A stretch of 64,000 nt of DNA from Rhyzopertha dominica (taxonomy: Eukaryota > Arthropoda > Insecta > Coleoptera > Bostrichidae): contig QCXZ01000064.1 of NCBI GenBank assembly GCA_025024175.1, forward strand, positions 18,166,001 through 18,230,000, in the 5' to 3' direction. The position numbers and the translations under genes were made by a program. A model generated the notes under the pieces. The model was not told the DNA's origin. It did no database searches and saw only the letters and a program-made list of their open reading frames with translations. Position 1 is the first letter of the stretch, and every line of letters starts with the position of its first letter. This document shows positions 36,653-48,310 of this stretch, piece by piece.

Positions 36653-36813
36653 TCGAACTTGTAATGATAAAAGTTATTAAATAAACCAAGAGTTTATGAT
36701 CATTGTTGTTGATGATGATTAATAGTTTTAATTCATAAGATCATGTACTAATTGTAGATACACAGTTTCTTGGTAGTGAAAGCTTCGTTAATATTCCACT
36801 CTGACAATTGCAG

Positions 36814-37128
36814 GTCCCACCTCCAGCATGCCAGTCAGCCCCCTGATCATCGGCCTACTCGGCACGGCGGGGTTGCTGACAGCCGGTGTCTGCCTGGTCC
36901 TGGCCGCCCTCTGCAGAAGGCACTACGCGAAACCCTGCCGGCGGCCAGACGACAACACCAAACATGTGCCAATGGAGGCCGTCATCGGTGCTGATGACAT
37001 AATCGTCGACGGTTCGGTCACAGGAGTGCGGTCCCCGTTAACCCCGGTCTCGTCTCTCGCCCCAGAGGCGTACAGGAACGGAACTTCCGTTGAGGGCAGC
37101 GACCCAGATATCATAAGGAATCAATACG
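36814..37128 (+). CDS. Sidestep-family receptor, transmembrane and proximal cytoplasmic exon
   Basis: Acceptor AATTGCAG ending at 36813; donor GTGAGT at 37129; phase 1 on both sides. The exon codes for GPTSSMPVSP and then a 23-residue hydrophobic helix (LIIGLLGTAGLLTAGVCLVL plus AAL, about 36843-36911), followed by the basic stop-transfer CRRHYAKPCRRP. This gives a type I topology with the Ig/FN3 part outside. The rest is a serine/proline-rich tail with IGADDIIVDGSVTGVRSPL and ending SDPDIIRNQY. The DPDIIxNQY-type stretch recurs in Sidestep tails. No kinase or other catalytic domain is present. Confidence 0.92.
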
Positions 37129-40100
37129 GTGAGTAGCTCACCATGTTAAGCCGTTAACACTTAACCGACAGCCGACAGTTGTACAAGGAACACTATTTTC
37201 ACGTTTTGCACTTCAGCGGAAATTGCAAGGTGGTGTCGAAAATGAGCTAAGTTCGGTTAAATCTCTTGCACTTTACCTTTCTAGTCATCTGATGCACAAA
37301 CAACAGTTATGCAGAAACCGGCCTTCGCAGAAATCCTAGAAAAATTACAATTGATTACATGATTACAACAAACATAAATTTTTATTGCCTATCTAATTGA
37401 AAACTATTATAAGTTATAGCTCTCCATAATTCAACAAAAAATAGTTTTTTTTAATAACTACGTAAAATATTAACATACGTTAGTAAATTTTTACAGTTGA
37501 TTATGACTTATTTAGAAACATTATTCATAAAAAAATTGACACATTTCGTAAACCGGAAGTTGTTTCTTTTGCTTCTGGTGTACACTAGTAAATAACCACA
37601 ACTACTTTACTTCATTGTAAGGCGCTTCAAGTATCTCTAATTTTTGCATCCCTGCAAATTTGTCTAAAGCTAACCGTTTCTGAGAAAAAATAATAATAAG
37701 ATTCTTTTACTTATATTGAGGTTATATATCAATGTTTCTGATGTGATTTTCAGTTTGGATCACATTTAAAATACCCCTTATTTGTAGTAATTTAATATTG
37801 TAACCGGTAATATTGCAATGTCTTTGGTCAATTTGCTTTTTAAAAGTCAGCTAATATTATTAAATAATATATCCGGATTTTAATTTAGAAAGTTTCCATA
37901 GTGCTCACGGATAGTTAAGTAAATATGAAAGTAAACACAAACTTACTTTCACTAAAAAAATAAGTCGTATATTCCCCTGTCTGCTTGTAAGTCGTGATAA
38001 TTATTCACCTTTGCTAAACTTCATCATTGGGAGTCAACAAATAAATGAAACTGGAACCCGTCCAACGAAGCGGAGCGGAGTAAAATTGTAAGGGTAGCAA
38101 GCATATGAATTTTCTAATAGTAACTGAAACTTGAAACGTTGAGGAGTGTTATAACGGAAGCATAACTTCCAGTGATATAATGTAAATGGCTCTACCTGCG
38201 CCGCTACGCGGCAACTAGCTGTACTGATTCACTCGGAAGGGTTGTGAACCAAAATACCTCGTCCGATATGCCGCCCGGCTAGGTCGTCTCATTTTCTGTG
38301 GCCGCTGGTGTACATTAGTGGTTATGTGGGGTTTGGCACCTTTTTGTATATGTTATAACAAGGGTATCTGAACTGCAAGGCGTAAATTGAAGAATCACAA
38401 TGGACCGGGTTCTATTCTCTATATCAAATCCGTTATTAAGATATAGACCAATTATTATATTCCTCACTTTACTTCGTCGTTATGGTTATCCTGTTATTAT
38501 TAGGAACAGTAACCGGCCCAATGACTTTCCACCGTATTTCATTTTTTCATTGAAGTTCACTTAATTAATATACATTTAATATACAAGTGCATTTCTTTAC
38601 ACCGATACTGATGTAGCCGGCAAATCTGAACCCTCATTTATTTTTTATTTTTTTATGCTTAATACATTGCTTGAAGGAATATTACTGTTTCAATCCTTTT
38701 GACGTTATATACTATACCAAATTTTATTTCAGGATTACAACTTACCTTCGTTGCTTTTTGTATACAGGTATATATACCTGTATAATAGGAAACGATCATA
38801 GACACTTGAAAGGTATACACAGGTATTCAGGCAAAGTAAACAGGCAGAATTCTATCATATTTAAAAGTATACTGGGAGAAGAATTAGTAATAAGGTTTTT
38901 ACCAAACTAAAATATTGTTCTTCTGTCAGCAATAACTGTCATTTAGATCAAGTGGTGTAGCGTTTGTTTTCAAATTTTCATAAAAAGGTTTCCTACTTGA
39001 AAACTCGAGATAACCAAACTGGAGAACAACTCGAAAATAAAGAAATTATGTCTTCCGGCATAAAGAACGTGCATCACCATCGACACCTTTTATCAGATGC
39101 CAAAAAACTCACTGGAATTCGTGCCAGAGTTTGATTGAACAAACTGGCCCGGTAGTTGTGATCTATGGTACAGAAATAAAAATAAAAAGGAAATTCAGCA
39201 AGTTTTTAATTTTATCAGATAACTAAGCCTAGAAACAAGAAAAGAATCATTTACATGTCCAGCGAAAATTTAGTTCCTACAATAATGAAACAAATTATTG
39301 GAGTTCGGATATGAAATTAATTAGGATTAAAACAATTAGTGGTCAATGGAAAATAAAAAGAAATATTTCAAAAGCGTATATAAAGGCATCATATTATTAA
39401 TACGTATCCAAATAATAAAAAAAAAACATTCGCAAATATTCTTATCTGAGAAAGCTATTAATATGGGATAAAAACTCTTATATAAGACATGCAAAGTATT
39501 TTGTCTTTTTTTGTAATGTCTGCTTTTTCCACAGTTCCATTGACTTTGAAAACAATTTTATTATTTTACCAGTTTTAAGAAGTATATCAAGTATAAACTT
39601 TTCTTGACCTTCTGAGATGAAATTTATTTATTTTCCTGGAGTAAGTTGCTCATATCGCGCTTTAGAAGTTCAGCGCTCACTTACCTTTTGTTTTACGCCG
39701 CCTTTACAGTTTAAAGGGCTTCTGTAATTAAAGAACGTAAGTATAATGCTGCCAGTGCTTCGACTGAAGTGCTTCTCCTGGGTTATTGACATTAGTTCTC
39801 GTAGAAATGAACGTATTGTAAAATTAGTACATTAACCGCAAATCAATATTCCTTAATTGTGTATGCATTATACGTTAATTTCTGAAATACAATGTTCTGT
39901 CGCAGACAAAGCCGAAAACGCTGATTATTTACATACATTTGCCATAAGTAATCAAATATCGTGAAACAGGCGACTAGCATTATAGATTTGATACTGCCAG
40001 CTGAGCATAGATTATTAAAATGTTTAAAAGTAATTTTTACACACGCTGATGGTCATCGTTCGCTCCAACTCTTTTATTTTAAATGAATCATGCTGTATAT

Positions 40101-40675
40101 TATTTCATTTTTAATTTTTTAATTTTATTACCTTGTTGACATTGAGGAACACCTTATCAAGCATTGATCCATTTAGATTATTTCACGCTTTTTTTACTAA
40201 CTACCCAAAAATACCTAATGTTAGAAAGAAAATTGATAGCGATATAAGTTTTCTAGATTAGCTAGGACGTAAAAAATTCATTCAGCGTTAAAAGATATAT
40301 TTATATTAGGCATATTTTTGCGTAATGACATTTATTCTCCACCTAATGAAAAATAAAGAAATAATTAGTAAAGTATATCAATAAATAACCTTTAGTGCAA
40401 TGAAATGTTAATACTACTTTTTGGAGTAGACCAAGAACTTTTAGTAGATACACAAAATAATGAATAATTTGAACATCTGCGGAAAAACAGTATAGTCACC
40501 TGTAGGGCACACAATTCATTAACCGACTGAAAATGACATTACATGAACACCCGTCGTACGCGTTTAGTGTTCGAAGAAGGAGTTAATAAGGTCATATGTT
40601 CCTGGAACTGGCCCATCTAATCAAATTTCCCTCAACCCTTCTGCACGCACGATTTAATTCCGCCGTTAATTGCAG
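37129..40675 (+). other. Intron between transmembrane and acidic-tail exons (3,547 bp)
   Basis: Donor GTGAGT, acceptor TTAATTGCAG ending at 40675, phase 1. It is AT-rich throughout, apart from a modestly GC-richer block at about 38030-38330 (includes GCGCCGCTACGCGGC and GCCGCCCGGCTAGG). No transposon or RNA gene was recognised. Confidence 0.85.
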
Positions 40676-40809
40676 AACGAAGATCGATCCATGGCTTCAT
40701 AAAAGTGTACGAGCCGCCCGGGACGAAAGAAGACGAGGACAACGAAGAAGAGTGCGATGAATACGACTTCCGGCACGTTGCCAAAGAGTCACACGTCCCC
40801 AATCAGACC
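40676..40809 (+). CDS. Sidestep-family receptor, acidic cytoplasmic exon
   Basis: Starts by completing a glutamate codon (G + AA) and reads ERRSIHGFIKVYEPPGTKED, then an acidic run (EDNEEECDEYDF) and ends HVPNQT. Donor GTAAGT at 40810; the exit phase is 0, unlike the upstream boundaries. The acidic, tyrosine-containing segment could be a docking or phosphorylation site; this is not shown by the sequence. It lies 64 bp from the last exon. Confidence 0.88.
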
Positions 40810-40873
40810 GTAAGTCTCTAATCGTGTCCCTGCTCGCGCTGAGTTACGACGACGAGATAAAAACGTTTTCCAG
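40810..40873 (+). other. Short final intron (64 bp)
   Basis: GTAAGT donor and TTTTCCAG acceptor, phase 0. This is near the minimal intron size typical of insects and contrasts with the other introns of 3.5 to 21 kb in the same gene. Confidence 0.85.
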
Positions 40874-41011
40874 GTTTATAGGAGCCTGCAGAGGCCGACA
40901 AGGGTGCCGGCGGCCGTCCCGACGCTACACGGCTCGCAGACGTTGACGCACAAGTACAGGGGACCCGAAGTTGTTACGACGTCGAATCGAATACAAGAAA
41001 GTTGCATATAA
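40874..41011 (+). CDS. Sidestep-family receptor, terminal exon with stop
   Basis: Phase 0 entry. Codes for 45 residues, VYRSLQRPTRVPAAVPTLHG and then SQTLTHKYRGPEVVTTSNRI, ending QESCI with stop TAA at 41009-41011. The basic, proline-containing tail completes the cytoplasmic domain. A four-residue C terminus ESCI does not match the common class I PDZ motif exactly. The sum of the five exons is 1,184 bases, which leaves an intact frame from the first shared codon to the stop. Confidence 0.88.
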   Translation, partial: VYRSLQRPTRVPAAVPTLHGSQTLTHKYRGPEVVTTSNRIQESCI

Positions 41012-41049
41012 GTGTTTTTATGATGTAATATATTAATTAATGTAATTTA

Positions 41050-41055
41050 AATAAA
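41050..41055 (+). terminator. Poly(A) signal of the Sidestep-family gene
   Basis: AATAAA 38 bases after the stop codon, followed within 40 bases by a T-rich stretch with TATATATG. A very short 3' UTR would result; alternative sites further on cannot be excluded. Confidence 0.6.
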
Positions 41056-42039
41056 AGGCGGAGTTCCCCGTATGTAAATATATATGTTTACATTCAATGC
41101 GGAAAACGACGTTTTTACTCCACTGGTAGTAAGCTGTAACTTCAACATCTGATGACTTTCTGTACTGACATTAATGACTTTACATGTGTAGTCAGTTTTA
41201 GAAGGCAATCCAAATTTGTGCTATCTTTTATCTTGATCACGATTCTAGTGCACAATACCCACTCGAAGCCATTCTAACCAATTGCAAGTAAGTAGCACGT
41301 AATTTATTATGCTGAGAGCCATATGCAGGATTAACTGTTTTCCGGTTTTATACCAACGTTTTACCTATGCGTTAAACCAACTTTTAGAGTAGAAATTTCT
41401 TCCTTATTTTTCTTGCCTTATACTTAAAATGCAACGTATATTCGGCCACTATTCAGTATTTGACCGAATATTTAATACTTAATAAAAATAAAAACACATT
41501 TAAGACAAAAATTGTTTGGTAAAAAAGGGGGTATTATTTACATTATTTAAAATAAAATGCACAAGAAACAAATTATGCTGAATAAAAAACAGTTTTTCTA
41601 CGTTTGCTGGCAACAAGTGATTGCGTTTTCCTTCATAGACCATGCCAACTTCCGAAAATACTTCCTTACACTACTGCACGGTGATGAAAGATAAATTTAA
41701 ACAAACTTTATTAGGTTAGGGTACTGTTTCGCATATGTAGACCACCAGTCGTAAGGCTTTGCCTTACAAACGAGCCGAGCTCTAAAATCTATTTCATTTG
41801 CAATTGCACTTTTCTGCAGCCCATTTGTTGGCATGTTGGCAGTAGCAATTTTTCAGAATAATTCTAGACACTTTGGTGTACCTATTTCTTCACAGTATTC
41901 TTCTTACTAGATGGCAAAATATTATCCCTTTAGGAACTACTAGTTTCATCACAACTAATTTTCAGAGCTCCTCAAAGAATTCTTTGTCTGGCTCTTTCCG
42001 CCTGAGTCGTCCCAAAAAAAACTAGTTTTGAACCTCGAA
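41056..42039. other. Intergenic sequence after the receptor gene
   Basis: AT-rich sequence with no gene recognised. Some of 41600-42039 may be the distal part of the hAT remnant that follows on the minus strand, but I could not match it to protein motifs. Confidence 0.4.
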
Positions 42040-42820
42040 TCAAAAAAAGTGGCGTCGTTTATCGTTCTCATCAAAATCAATCATACTTCCGGGTTGGTTG
42101 GCCGTGGTTGTCGTAATTTTCTCTTTGCTGATCATGATCTGTTATACACAAGGATACGGCACGTTTATGTTCCAGTAAACGCTCCATCAATAAATAAATG
42201 GAATTCCAGCTAGTGGTCTTGCAAATGAATAGATTTTAGCATTTGTTCTGCCACTGTAGAGTTGCTAAAATTGGTGACAATCCGTCTCGCAACAGCTACC
42301 GTCTTCGATACTTCAGCTTGGGCTTTCAAAGATTCCTGAACAGGTCGTTGTGAATGAATAAAACACTTGGCAACTCTTGCAACCTGCCTTTTATCATATT
42401 GCTTCCACTGCCATGGATAAGTAAATGCATATTATTTTAATTAATGTTCCATCTCTCTACAATTAGATTGAGCTCCTTAGCAATGTTGTCTCCAGTATGT
42501 ACACTAGTAAATGGCTTGATCACGAATACACCATGTTCAAGCATAAATTCTTGAGACAACCAATAAGGCTTAAGAAACTGTTGTTGTTCTGCCCATGTCC
42601 AGATATCAGATGCCTCAGATATTGCTGTAGCTTGAGAGATACTAGCTTCAATTTTAGAATGAATTCTGTCATATATATCGAGAATGACATTCGCTGCCAT
42701 GAAAGTATGACTAGGGAAGCATTGCTTTTTCCATAAGTTTTGTGAAACCAACTCATTCAAGAAGTGGAAACGGTTTAATAATAATAAACATTTTTGGATC
42801 ACAGGAGATCAGGAAAACAT
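42040..42820 (-). mobile_element. hAT-family (ZBED-type) transposase remnant
   Basis: Read on the minus strand from 42802, a 121-codon frame has ANVILDIYDRIHSKIEASIS, then SEASDIWTWAEQQQFL (normally SLTTDIWTS, start of the RNase H-like fold), then TSVHTGDNIAKELNLIVERW, a strongly conserved hAT stretch (HTGENI...L...W.I). Past a stop, the next segment (about 42360-42150) reads KTVAVARRIVTNFSNSTVAE and then LEFHLFIDGAF, where the family has VSTRWNSTYYML. A stop and substitutions show decay. hAT transposases excise and reinsert DNA with 8-bp duplications; terminal repeats were not found. Confidence 0.7.
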
Positions 42821-43229
42821 ATTAGAAAAGTCAAAGTCACCCCCTATACCATAAGCTGATTTTTAACAATTTGTATAAATAGTGCAGACGTATTTACTTA
42901 CGAATTAGTTTACTAGGGGTAAGTCTGTGTATTCGGGAAATATCGGATGTGTTGCAAAAAAGTATTTTGTTGTTAAACTGCGTCATTTGCTAAAGAGAGA
43001 GATTGCAGAGATTTTTAAAGTAGATAAGCATTATTTAAGTCTGGGTACTAAGCGCCATCCATCAAACGTAGTAGAACTTATATGTTAGATTTGCTGCCCG
43101 TCCATGGATAGTAATATCTTGGTTGCTAAGCATCGGATTGATCTCAAGGTTTCCCCATTTGGTAGCTTATGGTGGGGAGGTACCTCAATCAAGTATTCTA
43201 GGTACAATAACTAGGTTCCTGCCTACTTT

Positions 43230-43830
43230 TTATACACGCTTTGATATATTGATCTCTAATAGGTAAGCTGTGCTAGTAACACCCTTGTATAATGCAACCA
43301 GCATGGTCGGCTGAAGAGTAGAACATAGCATCCGAGTAACGAAAAGAAGAGCATTGTATTGCACCCAATTCACCCTGAGGTTTTGGTGGCTGCACCATAA
43401 ATTTTTACCCCTAAACTGAAACATATTACTTATAGAACACCAAGGAGACTTTTTGATATGCACCACAATAACGGTTCGTAATAGCTTTCTTACGTCTAAC
43501 CTCTTTCTGCTTTTGAATAGTATTACTTTTGTATCAGAAACTAGGCCAAAGTTATTAAACTTGGACTTGCAAATGGTTGGGTCACTACTGGCAGTGACAG
43601 TATTAATACAGCCTAACCTATGGTCTGGTGTTTACGAATCTCGAATTTATTAGTCTGAATTTAAAGGCCACTATTTCTAAAATCAGTGAAAAATGCTCAA
43701 TTGGTTGCGTCGAACTTTGCTATACACTTGTTGATTAACAAATTCTGCAGCGTAGATATTAAGAAGCAGAGGACTTAGAAGAGAGCAACTGCTAGTAACC
43801 ACTGTATCAAAGACCACGTTGCACATTTTG
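43230..43830 (-). mobile_element. LINE reverse transcriptase relic, Jockey/R1-like
   Basis: On the minus strand near 43806-43750 the frame CSLLSPLLLNIYAAEFV matches RT motif B (QGSVLSPLLFNIY). Later, at about 43330-43240, YNALLFVTRML and PTMLVALYKGVTSTAYLLEI match the post-RT segment typical of Jockey/R1 polyproteins (LLxLYKxLIRSxLEY). The YADD region between is not readable because of frameshifts. The order and spacing of the two blocks support the call. Confidence 0.55.
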
Positions 43831-46800
43831 TTTAAAAGGAAGTTTTAGTTAGTGTTATGCGCTGGCTATGATGAGAAAGAAAACTGTGAAAAGTGTTGTC
43901 AGATTATGAATTGTATATTTTAAATAGTGCACGCCGTGAAAGAAGTCCGACCGTAGGGATGTAACATCGTCCACAATTGGATAGAACGGAGCGAACCGCA
44001 TGGGTGGTCCGATTCAATAAATTTATTCGCCGCGTCAGCCTAATATACACATATACTTTCATCAACTAATTGTCTATGTAAGAACGACTCTATATTTGTA
44101 AGAGCCCAACTCTGCGTTACATGTGAAGGAATCTGACAACACTTATATAATAGCAGTTTGTCAACATATGCAGCGCATGCGATAACTGGATGGATTATCT
44201 TCATTCCCCATAATTAAATTTACTATTCGAGGGTGTCTCTAGATATGATGAACATCATAATTCCCTTAAACAAAGAAATGTTGTAATTTAGTGAACATTT
44301 CACCATATTCGTTTAAGGATACAGTAAAGGACACGATATATATCTCATTACATGCATAACATCCATACCACACAACTCAATAAAAAATTTAATACTACTA
44401 AAATCAATCTTTTAGGTGGAACTTATTTAGATGCATTGAAAAACTAAATGTTGCCGAAGTAAAGTTAAATATAGCAAAGCATCACAATTTGACTCGACAC
44501 GCCTGCCCCATCCCTTAGTGCTGAATACCACTCTAAAAACCACATGCACATTTTCGACATGTCATAACATTATGCCGTCAAAGCACCGCCGGTATCAGCT
44601 GCCTTGCATATACCTATCCCATTCATGCGCCTGTGAACAGATAAAGTGGACCCGTGGACACATACGAGAAGCACTTTGGTGCTTTTATACTCTCATTTCA
44701 ACAGGACCGTCGCATTTCTGTTGTTTTATGTCCGCACTTCTCACGCGTGAGTTTGCAAACCACAGAAATATACGGCATGAGGGGCTGTGTAGAAACGTAC
44801 CTCATTTTCATAAAAAGTGGAGCGGCAGGTCATTAGGGCCGGCAACGGACCCCTATAAAGTTACCAAAATATCGGCCAGCCCTGGAATGCATGACAATAT
44901 GAGACTTTTGTCTGGATATAAACGAATCCTGAATGGATGAGCGTGGGTTGTCTGCTACATGGGGGACTATGTATAAGTAATTTTACATATTTAAATATTT
45001 TACATACTATTCAAGTCCCGAGTAAGCAGGGCATTTGTTTAACAAAGAATTTTAAATTAGCTGTTTTCATGTAAAGCACTGCTGCGCACATATTATATTG
45101 ATTTTTTTCAATGGTCCATAGCCGAATGTTCATTGTTGCTGTAATCTAGAGCAACTAAGCAACGGAATCAAAAAGGCAATAACTTTGTCAATATGAAAAT
45201 AGTATTTGGATTTATTGAGATTAATAACGTATAAGATTTTTTTACTGAGCGGCCTGTTGTGCATTTCACCTATTTTTGAGAAGCTATTGTTTATATAAAC
45301 CAAAACGCTGAAATTTTTTGCATTTCAGTTTATTCACCAGGATCTCATGTACATAATGTGGTTCGTAATCCAACACCTGAGAACATCTAGACCCGGAGAG
45401 CGCATAATTTATACATCAGAACAAAAACCTGCAAGGTTCGCAAGCGATCGATCCATTATATTCCTCTTTTTATGTCGAGCTTAAGCAACCTGACCTTATC
45501 CGCGGTATTTTAAATTGATTTTAAATCCTCCTTCACGGAAGATTCATTAAATACGTCTGTGTGTATTCTTCACAGGCATCCGGTGGGCCGCACAGACAAT
45601 AACCCACAGCACTCGCTGCTTTTTTCCTGGCCGCGTTATTAATTGTTTGTTTTCAAACTGACATCTCTCGTCCCAGGACGCACACGAACCTGCTCGTGGC
45701 AGTGTGCCATTTAAATTTATCTCCCTTTGTATCCAAAGTTCAGCGGCATTGGCGCATCTCCGCATCTATGAGGAAGTTTGATGTTCGGTTAAAACAGCGG
45801 TTCTAAAATGCGCGAAGGGGGGTGAGGATTGAAAAAAATAATTGCGCCTTTGGAGACTTATTCGTCGACGTTTTATTTGAATTACAAAAAAAGACTAATT
45901 GATAACACGAGCCTGCTTTGAGGCACACGTATCTAATGATAATACTACTTAAAATTTCTTTAGATATTTAGACTTCTAGACATCATGAGTGGAAGATCCA
46001 GTTCCAAAAAGATAATATATAGGCAGAGGTAACAAAATTTGAAACGTTTTGGCTTTTATAAAGGAGTGGTCATTCGGAAATTGACAAAACAACTAGTTTT
46101 TTTGCTATGATGGGCCAACAGGTATACTGTCAAATGGATCATTAAGATATTGTTATGAGTTGTGAATTGGTCTCCACACACATGTTCTCGCATCTGTGTG
46201 TTACCAAGCCACTGCCAATTCCAAAGCTATTCGTGACCTGTCTGGCACTGATATCACGTCCGCTTACAGATCAAAAATTATATCGATGGGATCTATCAAC
46301 TACGAAGTGTAAGTTCTAATTCTCATTATTAGATCCTTTTTTCGCATCTCTACGGTTGGCCACCATTAACTTACTAGAAGATAATTTCTTATCATTTGAA
46401 CGAGATTGCGAGTTCTAGTAATCGCATGGAAGCTAGTACCTATAGTAATTTAATTTGAGTGGATAACAGCGTTAAACTTAATACACGTGGAAAGCAGGCA
46501 TAGATTTTAAATATAAAAGTACATCGCTGCGGAACATTCCTGGGGCCCGTTCAGGAGATTGGGTTCGAGTTACTTTTTCATTCAAAATCTATGCCTCCTT
46601 TCCCGTTAACTCTCTCATTACACCAATTTTTCTTGTCTTTTAATATTAAGGCTATGAGCTGCAAAAATTAGATCCAAATACTAGCAGAAAATTGTTTCGA
46701 TATACGCTTTGCACAAAAGGTGGTTAGTTCGACACCCTGGTTAGCCCACCATTTACAACCGGTTGTCATGGAAATATTCATTTTAGATGCGTTCTATTGG

Positions 46801-48120
46801 TGCTACTACTAGCAATAACTTGTTAAGGTCGGATCGGATTAACTACTATAATTGCGATTATATAGTACTTTTGAAGTTTTTAGCGAATTAAAATTCGCAT
46901 ATCAAGCGTCAAATGCAAATACGTTTTTGCCGTACGAAGTATAATGTAAAATCATCATCCTATTAAAAATGTCAATAAAATAGTACAAAAAATTTGTATC
47001 TATATGGTGCTTAAAATACTATTAGACACAGAAGCGGAGCGGTCTTTATCTAATAGTGCATAATTACAGTCAAAGACAGCATTTATGTTATTTTAAATTT
47101 TGTATAACAAAAAAAAATAATAAATAAGGAATATATAATTAACATGTTAAATGCATATGGAAATACAGAGCCACTGTATTGTATTTCTTTGGCAATTAAA
47201 CATGTATAATTTATATGTCATATACCCCGTCAAACGATGGGCATCATCAAAACCATGAAATGTGACGTTGCCGTACTCAAGAAAGAAAGGCATTTGTTTC
47301 TTGCTATTTTAGGCAACTACCTCTAACTCTTGCAAATCCCGTTACCATCGACACTTACTAAACATATAGTTTAAATGTTAGCTTTACAAGGTCTGCTGCA
47401 ANCTAGGACGTTCAAAACTGTAGCTCTTAAGTTTCCCAATTAAGGGCCTGGAAGCTTTACACCTGAAACGCGGGTTTAACCCTACGCTTGGTGCAAGCAG
47501 CGCCACAGTTCGTGTAAGTGCGATATTATCACACCCACTCATCTTTGGTGTCGCGTAATTCTCCAGGTAGTATCCGAGCGAGATATATTCCGCAAAGTTT
47601 GAAGGCGTCGCCGACGTGGGAAAGTTTTGAGTTAGTTTCGCCGGGAGGAGGTCTTAGAAACAATTTGAAGGCGTTATCATTGTTCTTCACGATCCCTGTC
47701 CTATTAGGTAGTAGAATTAACTGCGAAGTTTCCCGTCAAGCACTGCAATCTAGACTACAACTGCCTAGCTCGAAGTAATTGGCATTGTGTGGTGTTACAA
47801 TTGTCGCAACTGTTCTTACTTGCAGACAACAAGGACGGTCATGCAATTCGAGGGGAACTATAAATTAATGGGATTCTCCTTATGGCATTCCCAACGATTG
47901 CTCGCCAACACTATTTTTCTACGTAAAACGTACACGCGGATCAGTTTTGTTTTCAAAAAAAAGATCCCATGAATTTAGGTATTTCATTTTTCATACAAGT
48001 TCTTCTTATTATACAAATTAGCAAAAACATTATGCACTTGTATACTTCGATGTTATTTATACTTGATCATTACGTTATGCAGATGTAATGATCAACAACT
48101 AAAGACGACGATGAAACAAG
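43831..48120. other. Intergenic sequence without recognised genes
   Basis: An isolated 140-codon frame at 44518-44940 (plus) is the longest here; it overlaps another 60-codon frame, shows no domain and lacks the GC shift of the real exons nearby, so I do not call it a gene. GC-richer stretches lie at about 45560-45760 and 47450-47780. Single N at 47402. No transposon signature was recognised. Confidence 0.4.
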
Positions 48121-48258
48121 CGCGTGCTCTCCCACCGGGCACTTCCCGGTATCCCAGGGGACAAGGGCCTTCTTACCAAAACTAAAATAGTCCAGTCAAA
48201 TGAACTTGTCGAAGTTTGGAGGCTGATATGCGGAGGTCCTCGCTATTGTAATGGAGAC

Positions 48259-48290
48259 GTTTCGCCACTCGTAACTGGTGTCATCTTCAG
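48259..48290 (-). ncRNA. Hammerhead-ribozyme-like core of a retroelement end
   Basis: Minus strand: CTGAAGA (plus 48284-48290), an imperfect stem II (GACAC with GTGGC, one mismatch), then GAAAC (plus 48259-48263) and GTC. The CUGANGA and GAAA boxes match the hammerhead core. Flanking CGTT and AACG could form stem III. No cleavage triplet is clear on the upstream side. The following GC-rich sequence (48120-48250) may belong to the same retroelement, perhaps PLE-like. Confidence 0.35.
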
Positions 48291-48310
48291 TGCTTCAAGC
48301 AACGAGTTAG

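Larger units (their letters stand above)
27986..36813 (+). other. Intron between FN3 and transmembrane exons (8,828 bp)
   Basis: Donor GTAAGT, acceptor ATTGCAG ending at 36813, phase 1. It carries a dead mariner, a LINE relic, a hairpin element, a family A copy, a transposon end and a hammerhead-like motif, listed separately. The stretch 28880-30480 holds no element I can name. The stretch 32070-34560 is partly GC-richer (about 33050-33560) with overlapping short frames that look accidental. Confidence 0.85.
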
